DNA of 64,000 nucleotides. It comes from RGIG3178 sp942492795. Lineage in GTDB: Bacteria > Bacillota > Clostridia > Christensenellales > QAND01. Both the position numbers and the translations under genes were made by a program. Positions 50,120 through 58,395 of this stretch are shown one piece after another. Within the stretch, counting starts at the first letter, position 1; every line of letters begins with the position of its first letter. Under the pieces are notes generated by a model. That model was given only the letters and a program-made list of their open reading frames with translations. It did not search any database and was not told where the DNA came from. Location of the stretch: assembly GCA_942492795.1 (NCBI GenBank), contig OW818639.1:1-64000 (forward strand). Reading direction: 5' to 3'.

Positions 50120-51020
50120 ATGATCGACGTGTGCCTGCCGGGCACAGGCGGAATGATGCCGATTCCGAACCGTTATCTGAGCTGCTGCCATATCACATCG
50201 CAGGGGCTTAACTTTCTGATCGATTGCGGCGAAGGCACGCAGGTGGCGATGCGGCAGGCGGGCATTAAGCTGAGCCGGCTGGACGTGCTTCTGCTCACAC
50301 ATTTCCATGCCGACCATGTCATGGGGGTTCCGGGGCTTTTGCTGTCGCTGTACAACAACGCAAAAACCTCGCCGCTTTGTATCATCGGCCCCAAAGGGCT
50401 GTGCGACGTGCTGTCAAAGCTGTTGGTCGTCTGCCCGACGCTTCCGTTTCCGGTCTATTTATACGAGTGGGAAAAAGATGATCCGAATACATTTGAACTC
50501 GGCGATTTTTCCGTTTCATCGTTCCCGCTATCCCACAGCGCCTTGTGTTTCGGATACAGGATCACCTACAGGCGAAAACCGGTGTTCAATCCGCAGAAGG
50601 CGGCGGCGTTGCATGTTCCGGTGAAACTCTATAAATCGCTGCACGCAGGAGAAGCTGTTCAAATCGACACAAGGACAATCACGCCCGATATGGTAACCGA
50701 CGGACAGCGGCCGCCGATTGTGATCTGTTATATGACGGATACCAGTCCGGCAGAGAGCCTTTTATGAACATGTGAAAGACGCCGATCTATTGATCTGCGA
50801 CGCGATGCACGCACAGGACGAACTGAAAGAACAGGTGCATGCACGCGGGCATATGGTCTTTTCCGACGACGCACATTTGGCAAAACAGGCTTGTGCGAAG
50901 CGCCTGTTGCTAACGCATTTCAGCCCCGCGCTTAAGGATCCGCAAGCCTACGAAGCCCAGGCGCAGGCGATTTTTCCCGATACCACGGTTGCCTATGACG
51001 GCATCCGCATCACGCTCTAA
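50120..51020 (+). pseudogene. RNase Z-like metallo-hydrolase, frameshifted
   Basis: The first 215 codons give MIDVCLPGTGGMMPIPNRYLSC, FLIDCGEGTQVAM and LLLTHFHADHVMGVPGLL, a metallo-beta-lactamase hydrolase of the RNase Z/ElaC type. The frame ends at TGA 50765-50767, just after MTDTSPAESLL. The next frame continues the family without loss: YEHVKDADLLICDAM, then GHMVFSDDAHLAKQA and LLLTHFSPAL, ending at 51020. Removing one T from the run at 50760-50763 rejoins both parts into a protein of about 300 residues. This is either a true pseudogene, a slippage site or a sequencing error. The ATG follows ACGGAGGGTCGCG. Confidence 0.8.
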
Positions 51021-51033
51021 ACGGAGGATCAAT

Positions 51034-51492
51034 ATGGCAAAAAAGACGTATAACGAAAAACTCAACGACAACAAGGAATTCCCGATCATTGAGGAAATCG
51101 AAGATGCAAGGCTCGTGGCACGCCACAAGGGGACAAGGATGCTCATCGCTCCCCCGCTTTTCTTTGACGCCGTGATGCGCCGCATTCCCGCGGGACAACT
51201 GACGACCGCCGAGGCGATACGCGATCATCTCGCAAAACAAAACGGCGCGGATTTCACCTGCCCTCTCACGGGCGGCATCTTTATCAACGTCGTCGCCCAC
51301 GCATCGGAGGAACGCAAAACCGATGAAACGCCGTATTGGCGCACGCTGTCCAAGGACGGAACGCTGAATGAAAAATTCCCGGGCGGGATCGAGCAGCAGA
51401 AGTTTCTTCTGGAAGCCGAAGGGCATACGGTCGTGCGGCGCGGTCGGCGGGTGTTTGTGAAAGACTATGAGCAAAAGCTGTTTGCGTTGTAA
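51034..51492 (+). CDS. MGMT-fold (alkyltransferase-like) protein
   Basis: The 152-residue protein has a winged-helix part resembling O6-methylguanine methyltransferases (RRIPAGQLTTAEAIRDHLAKQNGADFTCPLTGGIFI) and a tail TPYWRTLSKDGTLNEKFPGGIEQQKFLLEAEGH. The PCHR active-site cysteine motif is absent, so it resembles alkyltransferase-like proteins that bind damaged DNA without repairing it. The ATG follows GGAGGATCAAT. It starts 13 bp after the frameshifted hydrolase and is probably in the same operon. Confidence 0.75.
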   Translation: MAKKTYNEKLNDNKEFPIIEEIEDARLVARHKGTRMLIAPPLFFDAVMRRIPAGQLTTAEAIRDHLAKQNGADFTCPLTGGIFINVVAHASEERKTDETPYWRTLSKDGTLNEKFPGGIEQQKFLLEAEGHTVVRRGRRVFVKDYEQKLFAL

Positions 51493-51653
51493 AGCCCTGC
51501 CGTATCCCCGGGCCTGATTGTTGCGGCGTAAGAGCACCATCACAGGTTGTTCAATATTCCGTTTCAAACGCAGTTTACGGTGCAAACAGATGCCGTATTC
51601 TTTGACGGAAATGTTTCAATACTAAGGGCAACAGAAGAATCGGAGGAACCCCT

Positions 51654-52925
51654 TTGAAAAGAACCTATGTTGCTTTGTCGATACTCCTGATGCTCGCGCT
51701 ATTGAGCTCGTGTACATTGCGCAATCCGACAGATCCGTCCCCAAAGCCATCGCAGAGTACACTGATCACACCCGGTTCTGTTGCCACAGCGCCTCCTTTA
51801 TACAGCGGCAGCAAGGCGTTTGGCAGATATGCCGTCAGGCAAGCGGATACGCTTATCTATGCGAACGGCAACGTTCTGTATAAACGCGAGAAGGATCAGG
51901 CTATGAAAACAATCTGCCAGATACCCTCCGACAGGATCATAGAGGATCTGTTCGTTTCGGACGATATGCTGTATTTCACAACACAGCTGCTCTCGCCCGC
52001 AAAGGACGCAAACCGCATTCTGTACCGGGTTACTTCGAATCAAAGCGAGTCCGTTCCTTTTGAAATCGCGCGCATCAGCGGCCCCATTGCCGCAAAAGGC
52101 AAGACGGTATATTTTGTTAAATCCGGCAAGCTCCATGGCTATGACACCATCAACGGCCAATCCAAACAGCTTTCTGAGGTCGGCAATATGGCGCAGCTGG
52201 TACAGGGGGGCTACGCTGACAATCACTTGTATTACGGCGTATACGCAAAAAAGGATGCTGACGGTACGCTTTTTGGTGAAAGCAAACTTTACCGCTATGT
52301 GCTGGATACCCAAAAGAGCACTTTGATCGGCAGCATGAACAAGCCGCTTTCCACCGAGATCATCCGGGTGACCGATGCTTTGATCTATCAGATCAAGCCG
52401 GGTGAAGACGGCAAAACCTATTCCCTGCGCGTGATCGATTCCAAAAACGGCGCTTTGAATCAATCTGTCAGCATCGCTAAAGCACTGCTGGACAACAAAC
52501 TTGGCAGCGAAACCCTTTATTGGGTAGGTCCGGAACTTCATATGCTGGTGATGAGCGCAAACAATGATCCGTCCAAGCTTACGCTTTCCTGTTATAAGCT
52601 CACATCGGGCAAGCCGGAACCGGTATGGTCGCAAAGCATACCGACCGGAGTGGTACAATTGATGGCCGATGAAACAGCGGGTCAGATCGTAGCCTTGTTG
52701 GAAGGCTATGAGGGTGTTACCTTTCGTCTGTTGGCCTACAATGCAGCCTCGGGAACGCAGGCACAGGACTATTCGTATCCGAAGGGTTCGATGCAAACCA
52801 TGAAGCGCTTGGAAAACGTGGCGGGGATGCTGTTGGTATACGAACTCATTGGCGAGGATTTCCCGAAGGCTACATTGCTCTATGGCGCCGATTCGAAGGC
52901 ACTCGGTTCCAAGCTTGTTCCTTGA
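51654..52925 (+). CDS. Predicted lipoprotein with beta-propeller-like repeats
   Basis: The 423-residue protein starts at TTG 51654, following CGGAGGAACCCC, with a signal peptide and lipobox LLSSC (cysteine 20). A Pro/Ser linker is followed by repeated beta units (VSDDMLYFTTQ, AKGKTVYFVKSGKLHGYD, ADNHLYYGVYAKK, VTDALIYQIKPGE) resembling the DUF5050-like propellers of Firmicutes. No active-site motif is seen. It is monocistronic, with a strong terminator. Confidence 0.82.
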   Translation: MKRTYVALSILLMLALLSSCTLRNPTDPSPKPSQSTLITPGSVATAPPLYSGSKAFGRYAVRQADTLIYANGNVLYKREKDQAMKTICQIPSDRIIEDLFVSDDMLYFTTQLLSPAKDANRILYRVTSNQSESVPFEIARISGPIAAKGKTVYFVKSGKLHGYDTINGQSKQLSEVGNMAQLVQGGYADNHLYYGVYAKKDADGTLFGESKLYRYVLDTQKSTLIGSMNKPLSTEIIRVTDALIYQIKPGEDGKTYSLRVIDSKNGALNQSVSIAKALLDNKLGSETLYWVGPELHMLVMSANNDPSKLTLSCYKLTSGKPEPVWSQSIPTGVVQLMADETAGQIVALLEGYEGVTFRLLAYNAASGTQAQDYSYPKGSMQTMKRLENVAGMLLVYELIGEDFPKATLLYGADSKALGSKLVP

Positions 52926-52956
52926 CCTTGATGAACGAGGATTTGCATAAAAGGCA

Positions 52957-52988
52957 AAAGCTGTCGATTTTATCGACAGCTTTCTTGT
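52957..52988. terminator. Terminator between convergent genes
   Basis: AAAGCTGTCGAT and ATCGACAGCTTT form a 12-bp stem around TTT. Confidence 0.85.
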
Positions 52989-53019
52989 TGTGCCAAATGA
53001 ACTTTCTGGCTTTCCGCTT

Positions 53020-53622
53020 TCAGCGCGGCTGACCATACGGCAGCATGACCGGGTACATTTTTTTGCACTCCAAAAAATCGGATACGATCTCCAGCGCTTC
53101 CCCGAAGCGCTGGAAGTGCACCACTTCGCGTTCGCGCAGGAATTTCAGAGGTTCGATAACGTCGGGATCGTCTGCAAGGTTGATCAGCCATTCATAGGTT
53201 GAGCGTGCCTTCTGCTCCGCTGCCATGTCCTCCGTCAGATCGGTCACCGGATCGCCTTTGCTCTGCATCGCGTCAGCGGTATACGCCATACCGGACGCGC
53301 CGAGCGGGAATACGGCTTTATCGTGATCCGCATAGTATCCGTCCATGCCCGCAGCCTTGATCTGATCGATGCTCGCGTTGTTCATCAACTGTTTGACCAT
53401 GGTGCCTACCATCTCAAGATGCGCCAGCTCCTCTGTGCCTATGTCGTTCAATACCGCGCGCGCCTGCGGCGTCACCATGGAAAACCGCTGGCTTAAGTAT
53501 CGCAATGCCGCTCCGATTTCGCCGTCCGGGCCGCCGTACTGCGTGATGATGACCTTCGCCATCCTTGGATCGGGTTTTTTTATTTTCACGGGATATTCAA
53601 GCTTTTTTTCATAGATCCACAT
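53020..53622 (-). CDS. cotJC: Spore coat protein CotJC, manganese catalase-like
   Basis: The 200-residue protein begins MWIYEKKLEYPVKIKKPDPRMA and has a ferritin-like bundle with glutamate and histidine ligands (GGPDGEIGAALRYLSQRF, IGTEELAHLEMVGTMV and EREVVHFQRFGEAL). This is the CotJC form of manganese catalase found in inner spore coats. It is the third gene of cotJABC; its ATG is 6 bp after the cotJB stop and follows CGAGGAGTGATTTGAT. Confidence 0.95.
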   Translation of the reverse strand: MWIYEKKLEYPVKIKKPDPRMAKVIITQYGGPDGEIGAALRYLSQRFSMVTPQARAVLNDIGTEELAHLEMVGTMVKQLMNNASIDQIKAAGMDGYYADHDKAVFPLGASGMAYTADAMQSKGDPVTDLTEDMAAEQKARSTYEWLINLADDPDVIEPLKFLREREVVHFQRFGEALEIVSDFLECKKMYPVMLPYGQPR

Positions 53623-53628
53623 ATCAAA

Positions 53629-53901
53629 TCACTCCTCGCACGGCAGATTGAAATTGAAGCTGTATTGCCACGGCCACGGGTCATCCATCCACTGCCACGG
53701 ATAGTCGCTCATGGAGCGGAAGGAATACAACGGACCGTAGCATTCCTCGTATTCGCTGCGAAGGGTGTTGGCTTCCGTCAGCGTTTCGTTGTACATGGCA
53801 AGCGCTTCGCGGTCGTCGGGATGCGTATCCAGAAACAACGCAAGATCGACGGCCACAAAGTCCAGCGCGGTCAGTTTTTTCAAAAGATCGTCATGGTTCA
53901 T
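53629..53901 (-). CDS. cotJB: Spore coat protein CotJB
   Basis: The 90-residue protein has the CotJB pattern: LLKKLTALDFVAVDLALFLDTHPDDREAL, then a tyrosine and tryptophan-rich tail (YGPLYSF, YPWQWMDDPWPWQYSFNFNL). It is needed with CotJA and CotJC for coat assembly in Bacillus. The ATG follows GGGAGGAGGTATTGAC, 1 bp after the cotJA stop. Confidence 0.95.
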   Translation of the reverse strand: MNHDDLLKKLTALDFVAVDLALFLDTHPDDREALAMYNETLTEANTLRSEYEECYGPLYSFRSMSDYPWQWMDDPWPWQYSFNFNLPCEE

Positions 53902-53902
53902 G

Positions 53903-54133
53903 TCAATACCTCCTCCCTTCGCAGTAACACCTGCGCGGTATTTCCGGTTCGAGGTTCACAAATTCCCGTTTGCGGTACGGGCTGTACAATTCCATAAACG
54001 CCGTCCCCTTGCACAGCGCTTCCAGCGGCGGGCAAACACCGCAATACTTTTGAAACGGCACATACGCCGCGGCAAGCTGCACGTTTTCGATGGCGGTTTG
54101 TTGCGGAATGCACGAATTTTTGGGCATATACAC
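53903..54133 (-). CDS. cotJA: Spore coat-associated protein CotJA
   Basis: The 76-residue protein has the CotJA features AYVPFQKYCGVCPPLEALCKGTAFMELYSPY, with conserved aromatic and proline residues. A GTG at 54133 with AAGGAAGGAAATAAGC at good distance is taken as start; the ATG two codons on is an alternative. First gene of cotJABC, expected to be expressed in the mother cell late in sporulation. Confidence 0.92.
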   Translation of the reverse strand: MYMPKNSCIPQQTAIENVQLAAAYVPFQKYCGVCPPLEALCKGTAFMELYSPYRKREFVNLEPEIPRRCYCEGRRY

Positions 54134-54158
54134 GCTTATTTCCTTCCTTTCCTGTTGA

Positions 54159-54185
54159 ATACCGATCGGTATATCTCATAGTATG
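54159..54185 (-). promoter_or_regulatory. Candidate sporulation promoter and palindrome before cotJA
   Basis: On the reverse strand CATACTAT (54185-54178) resembles the CATACAnT -10 box of sigma-E/sigma-K promoters; the -35 is not convincing. Between it and the gene lies a perfect 14-bp palindrome, ATACCGATCGGTAT (54159-54172), which may be an operator. Confidence 0.35.
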
Positions 54186-54398
54186 CGAAGGCTTAAAATG
54201 AGTTATCGTTTTGGCGGCAATAAAACAGACAGGCGTTCTGACGTGCCAGCAGGATACATACGTATCGGATGCACGGTTTGATACGGTGTTTGTCGAATTC
54301 ATTTTTTGGCTGTTCAGCGGCGAAGAATTGTTTTATGATAAAGGCGCGTATCATGATGAAACACGCAAGACAAATTGGTCAAACAGGGGGAAGCGGAT

Positions 54399-55172
54399 TT
54401 GAGGAACCGGAAAGCGAGGCTGGGCATGGTCTGCGTCGCATTGGCAATAGGGCTTTTGATGACAGGCTGTAAATCGGCTGGTGTGCTGCAAACGCCGACA
54501 CCAGCGGCAACCTTGGAGCCTTCGCCGACGCCGGAACCTACGCCGACACCCACTCCCGTCTATGCCCAATACGGCTTCGTATCGGTGGACGATGTGATGC
54601 AGCATGTAATTATACAAGTGCGCTACGCTACGGACTATAATTTTATCGGGCAACCGATCGACGGATACAACGCCTCCAAAATCCTTTTAACATCGCAGGC
54701 GGCACAGGCGCTTCAAAAGGCTGCCGATGCGCTGTATGCGAAGGGTTATATACTGAAAATCTACGACGGTTACCGTCCGCAGCGGGCAGTGGATCAATTC
54801 ATCCGCTGGGCTAGAGATTTGAAGGATCAGCGCATGAAAGCGGTGTTCTATCCCAACATTGACAAGAGCAATCTGTTTAAACTGGGTTACATCGCCGAGC
54901 ATTCCGGACACGCCCGGGGCAGCACGGTGGATTTGACCATCGTATACGCCGATACGCTCTTTGAGGCGGACATGGGAAGCCCCTACGATTTTATGGATAG
55001 GATATCCTGGTTTCGCAGCACAAAGATAACAGCGAAACAGAAAAAAAACCGCACCATCCTGCGCCAAGCGATGGAAGAGAGCGGTTTTGAAGCGTACAGC
55101 CGGGAGTGGTGGCACTTTACACTGATCAAAGAGCCGTATCCCGGTACCTATTTTGATTTTTTAATCGAGTGA
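54399..55172 (+). CDS. VanX-type D-Ala-D-Ala dipeptidase lipoprotein
   Basis: The 257-residue protein starts at TTG 54399, placed by AGGGGGAAGCGGAT. The signal peptide ends in LMTGC (cysteine 24), and a TPTPEPTP linker follows. The M15D domain has VRYATDYNFIGQPIDGY, KIYDGYRPQRAV, SGHARGSTVDLTI (zinc His and Asp) and REWWHFTL (catalytic Glu and zinc His). VanX enzymes cleave D-Ala-D-Ala. As an anchored outer protein it more likely trims wall peptides than gives vancomycin resistance. No van genes are nearby. Confidence 0.9.
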   Translation: MRNRKARLGMVCVALAIGLLMTGCKSAGVLQTPTPAATLEPSPTPEPTPTPTPVYAQYGFVSVDDVMQHVIIQVRYATDYNFIGQPIDGYNASKILLTSQAAQALQKAADALYAKGYILKIYDGYRPQRAVDQFIRWARDLKDQRMKAVFYPNIDKSNLFKLGYIAEHSGHARGSTVDLTIVYADTLFEADMGSPYDFMDRISWFRSTKITAKQKKNRTILRQAMEESGFEAYSREWWHFTLIKEPYPGTYFDFLIE

Positions 55173-55883
55173 GCGTGGGTTTTATCTAAACCCGCCGCCC
55201 GATATTGACGGGGTCCGATCCACTCGCGGGCAAGCCGCTCCCGCTCCACTAAAAACGTTCCATCGGAACGTTTTCTAAACGCTACGCGCCCCGTCCTTCT
55301 ATAGGGGCATAGCCCCTATGACCCCGCTGATGCAAAATGTAATCTTTATAGAAAAGTATTGTTCCTTATACGCCAACAGGCAGGAACGGGTGACCGTACC
55401 TGCAAACGACCGCTCCACGCAGTGGCCGTTTTAAGAGGGGGAGGGGATCGCCAAGGGGCCTGGGGAGAAAATCGGAAGTCGCCCCGGCCCCTTGGCAAGG
55501 AGAAAGCGAGGCTGTTTCCCTTCCGGGGAATTTTATCTTTTGCCTCTGAAAAGCATGGGCTCAGCTTGCGCTGTCGCTTAGCTTCACCTCATGTTTTCAG
55601 AACCTCCAACTCGCTTTATCTGCCACTGGCAGCACTCGTTTACGGTTCCACCCGCCACCCAATATTGACGGGGCGCTGCCCCCTATCCCCCGTCGGGGCT
55701 TTGCCCCGAACCCCAAAGAGGATCTTTCGGAATATTCTTGTAAAGCATAGTGCTCATATTCCAACAGGCAGAAACGGTCACCCGTCCTGCCTGTTGTGGA
55801 AAGTCAACTATCTGGAAAGCTGAATCTGGGTTTCGCTTGTTCCCTACAACAAATATATAGATCCGACGAGGAAAAGGCAGGGA
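55173..55883. repeat. Repeat-bearing intergenic region of 0.7 kb
   Basis: No gene is seen. Two related units are present. Unit A has CCCGCC(G)CCC(G)ATATTGACGGGG at 55191-55213, a GGGGC/GCCCC hairpin near 55300-55318 and CCAACAGGCAGGAACGG at 55373-55389. Unit B has the same parts at 55651-55673, near 55693-55707 and at 55761-55777. The 23-bp part differs at 2 sites and the 17-bp part at 1. Unit A also contains copy 2 of the dispersed repeat at 55235. Confidence 0.65.
55235..55292. repeat. Dispersed 60-bp intergenic repeat, copy 2
   Basis: It matches 21470-21529, including AAAACGTTCC(A) and GGAACGTTTT hairpin arms and the CGCGCCCC end. It has one gap and a variable 6-nt stretch. Confidence 0.7.
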
Positions 55884-56267
55884 TCAATACTTGCCTTTTT
55901 TCTTGTCCTTTGCGCGCTGCGTGTTTTCCGCCGCGCGGTATTGGGTGATGCGCGTAATCAAATCATACCGTATGGGTTTGTCCAAACGGAATTGGATCGT
56001 CCCTTTGGAAGTCTTGTAATCCGACAATTCCCCCGAAAACGCCTCCACGCCGCTGGGCGCCGGAAAGAACCCGATGTGATCCCGAAACGCCGCGAAATGC
56101 ACCAGATTCCCGAACAGGTAGAACGTGGGCATCTGATAGCTGATCTTTTCCGTGGCTTCGGGAGCAGCCTCATGGATGGTGTGCCGTATCGTTTGCAGTA
56201 TGTCCGCGATTTCTTCCGGAAATTGCGCGATGTATTCGTCGATGGATGCAGGCGTTTTTCCGTTCAT
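55884..56267 (-). CDS. DUF1801 protein, YdhG-like
   Basis: The 127-residue protein begins TPASIDEYIAQFPEEIADILQTIRHTIHEAAPEA and continues EKISYQMPTFYLFGNLVHFAAFRDHIGFFP and GTIQFRLDKPIRYDLITRI, matching the DUF1801/YdhG family. Its function is unknown; related proteins have been linked to metal or small-molecule binding. The ATG follows TGCGGAGGAGCC. It is monocistronic. Confidence 0.9.
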   Translation of the reverse strand: MNGKTPASIDEYIAQFPEEIADILQTIRHTIHEAAPEATEKISYQMPTFYLFGNLVHFAAFRDHIGFFPAPSGVEAFSGELSDYKTSKGTIQFRLDKPIRYDLITRITQYRAAENTQRAKDKKKGKY

Positions 56268-56341
56268 GGCTCCTCCGCAGTACTTTTTCTTCAGTATACC
56301 ATTTCCCTTCGTGTCCTTTATGCAAAGGTTGCATCCGCCGT

Positions 56342-56368
56342 AAAAAAAGAAAGGGCTTTCGCCCTTTC
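56342..56368 (-). terminator. Terminator of the DUF1801 or zinc-ribbon gene
   Basis: GAAAGGGC and GCCCTTTC pair around four bases, with a seven-T run on the reverse strand. It lies 39 bp after the zinc-ribbon gene's stop, so it ends that gene. Confidence 0.8.
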
Positions 56369-56406
56369 AAAGTCGGTCTAATCCTTTGAGTGTCATGCGG
56401 CTTGCG

Positions 56407-57090
56407 TTATTTTTTCGCCATTGCCAAAAAGCTGCCGATAAACGTCGCAACGATGCCGGCGCAAGTCAGATAGAAACCGATGGCCGCGTATTGCAGCGCA
56501 TCGACGAAGCTGGTACCGCCCACCGAGGAAGCGACAAACAGATATACCATAGCCGCCGCGCTCAGTATTCCGGCAAGCAAGCCCATCTTCGGCTTGATAA
56601 GCGCGAACAATACGGACAACACGCCGCCCGCTAAGAACAACACCATCGGGAGCAACGAAATGTCAAAAGTCCCCACCACCCCGGTACCAAAGCTCATATC
56701 CATCAGGCTGAAACCAATGGAGTAGCCGTAGGAATTAACAGCTATCAGCGGCAGAAAAAATCCGGCGACGGACAGTCCGCCTCCGATGAACAACAGCAAC
56801 CTCGCGATCGGAGATTTGGAGGAACGGGGAGCCGCATATGTCGGCGCATAGGGCTGCTGCGCTTGTGCGTTGTAGGATTGCTGAGCCGGTTGTGCGCTGT
56901 ACCCCTGCTGATTGACGGGCGGCGCCTGATACGTCCCGGCTGTCGGCTGAGCAGCCTGACCGACTGCGCTTTGCGTCGGGGCAGGCTCCGCCGCCGAAGC
57001 GTTCGAAGATGCCTGTGACACTACGTTTCCGCAATTTCCGCAGAACTTCGCGTTGTCAGGCATTTGAAAACCGCATTTTTGACAAAACAT
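56407..57090 (-). CDS. Zinc-ribbon membrane protein with Gln/Pro-rich linker
   Basis: The 227-residue protein has an N-terminal zinc ribbon (MFCQKCGFQMPDNAKFCGNCG), a low-complexity linker rich in Ala, Gln, Pro and Tyr (about residues 28-93), and four membrane spans (near 98-118, 140-165, 170-188 and 200-225). This layout is common in Firmicutes; the ribbon may sense or scaffold. The ATG at 57090 follows GAGAGGTGTTGCCA. The function is unknown. Confidence 0.82.
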   Translation of the reverse strand: MFCQKCGFQMPDNAKFCGNCGNVVSQASSNASAAEPAPTQSAVGQAAQPTAGTYQAPPVNQQGYSAQPAQQSYNAQAQQPYAPTYAAPRSSKSPIARLLLFIGGGLSVAGFFLPLIAVNSYGYSIGFSLMDMSFGTGVVGTFDISLLPMVLFLAGGVLSVLFALIKPKMGLLAGILSAAAMVYLFVASSVGGTSFVDALQYAAIGFYLTCAGIVATFIGSFLAMAKK

Positions 57091-57291
57091 TGGCAACACC
57101 TCTCAATATTTCCCAATTTTCTTAAACGTATCATACCGAAACAGGCGCGTCAAGATATTTGGCCCCGCCTAAACCACACTATGCAAAAGAGCTTGCAATC
57201 GTTTGCGCGAGCCTATTTTCTCGGGTGTCCGCATGCCCGGATTACGGTTTTGCTTCGCAATCATTCGTTTTGAGAAACTGATATATGCCTT

Positions 57292-57690
57292 TTACGGACC
57301 GCTCACCGTGCCGTACGTCCAGTCGATGATGCCGCCCAGATCAAAGACATTTTTATATCCCATCGATACCAGCTGCGCCGATGCGGTGGCGCTTCGGTTG
57401 CCGGTTCGGCAATAGACAAAATAGGTCGCATTCTTGTCCGGTATGACCGAAGCGGCTTTGGTCCCGATATCGTCTATGGGCAACAGAATGGCATTGGGGA
57501 TGTGCTGCGCCTGATACTCCTCTTTCGTCCGGACATCCAAAAGAATGATGCCCGCTTCGCGATCCAGCCTTTCTTTTGCTTGCTTTGCGGTAATTGTCAC
57601 AGCTTTCGCCTCCTTCACCGTTTGTCCGCTTGCACAGCCTGCCGCCAGCACAACCATGACCACGCACAATAGAGCAATTCCTTTTTTCAC
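57292..57690 (-). CDS. Rhodanese-domain lipoprotein
   Basis: The 132-residue protein starts at GTG 57690, set by GGAGGTCATCAG. It has lipobox VLAAGC (cysteine 19) and a single rhodanese domain: GIILLDVRTKEEYQAQHIPNAILLP and TYFVYCRTGNRSATASAQL, where the catalytic cysteine begins CRTGNRS. Rhodaneses transfer sulfur; anchored forms are thought to deal with extracellular thiosulfate, polysulfide or thiols. Confidence 0.9.
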   Translation of the reverse strand: MKKGIALLCVVMVVLAAGCASGQTVKEAKAVTITAKQAKERLDREAGIILLDVRTKEEYQAQHIPNAILLPIDDIGTKAASVIPDKNATYFVYCRTGNRSATASAQLVSMGYKNVFDLGGIIDWTYGTVSGP

Positions 57691-57823
57691 CTGATGACCT
57701 CCGTCTGCGTTTTATTTGGGGCGGAATTTGTCGCGGCGTCTTTTCCCTTCCATTCTATCAGATACTTGCGTTTCCACAATTGGCTGGTTGGAAGTTGACG
57801 CAGCATTTGCGCATTGTGCTTTA

Positions 57824-57852
57824 TTGTAAATATTTGTCGAATCTATTATAAT
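57824..57852 (+). promoter_or_regulatory. Promoter of the YegP-like gene
   Basis: TTGTAA and TATAAT are spaced by 17 bp, 34 bp before the start codon. Confidence 0.65.
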
Positions 57853-57885
57853 ACATATGACACAAACTGTAAGGAGGCATGGTAC

Positions 57886-58257
57886 ATGGGTAAATTTGTT
57901 GTAAAGAAGACCGCGACCGGATTTAAGTTTGACCTCAAAGCCGGCAATGGAGAAACCATTGCAACTTCCGAAGTATATGCCACAGAGGATTCCTGTCTCA
58001 ACGGCGTGGAAAGTGTCAGGAAAAACGCTGCCATCGCGAATCTGGAGGATCAAACCGTAGACCCGGTGAAAACCGCTGTCAATCCGAAGTTCGAAGTGTA
58101 TACAGATAAGGCCGGGGAATTCCGTTTCCGCCTGAAAGCGCGCAACGGCGAGATCATTGCAGTGTCCGAGGGATATAAGGGCAAAGCAAGTTGTCTGAAC
58201 GGGATCGAAAGCGTACAGAAAAACGCGCCGGATGCCAAGGTTGAAAACGAGGAATAA
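57886..58257 (+). CDS. YegP-like protein with two DUF1508 repeats
   Basis: The 123-residue protein contains two DUF1508 units: GKFVVKKTATGFKFDLKAGNGETIATSEVY with SCLNGVESVRKNA, and KFEVYTDKAGEFRFRLKARNGEIIAVSEGY with SCLNGIESVQKNA. This tandem form matches E. coli YegP, whose role is not settled. The ATG at 57886 follows AAGGAGGCATGGTAC, and the upstream codons are excluded as they cover the promoter. Confidence 0.92.
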   Translation: MGKFVVKKTATGFKFDLKAGNGETIATSEVYATEDSCLNGVESVRKNAAIANLEDQTVDPVKTAVNPKFEVYTDKAGEFRFRLKARNGEIIAVSEGYKGKASCLNGIESVQKNAPDAKVENEE

Positions 58258-58351
58258 GGTGTTTTCATCACGATGACATTGGGTTGTCGATACTCTGAGG
58301 GATCGCATTCCTTCATTAACAACGTTAGCATTCACCGAAAGGTGAACACGG

Positions 58352-58395
58352 AAAACCGGCCCCTTTACGCATTGCGATCGGGACCGGTTTTTTAT
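58352..58395 (+). terminator. Terminator of the YegP-like gene
   Basis: AAAACCGG and CCGGTTTT pair across about 20 nt and run into T residues that overlap the stop of the convergent Crp/Fnr gene. Confidence 0.65.

Noticed and set aside
54399..55172. Vancomycin resistance by VanX
   Set aside because: No vanH, vanA or vanRS genes are near, and the protein is a lipoprotein; wall-peptide trimming is more likely.
57884..58257. Two similar halves as a tandem DNA repeat
   Set aside because: The similarity is the normal two-domain DUF1508 structure of YegP-like proteins, not a recent duplication.
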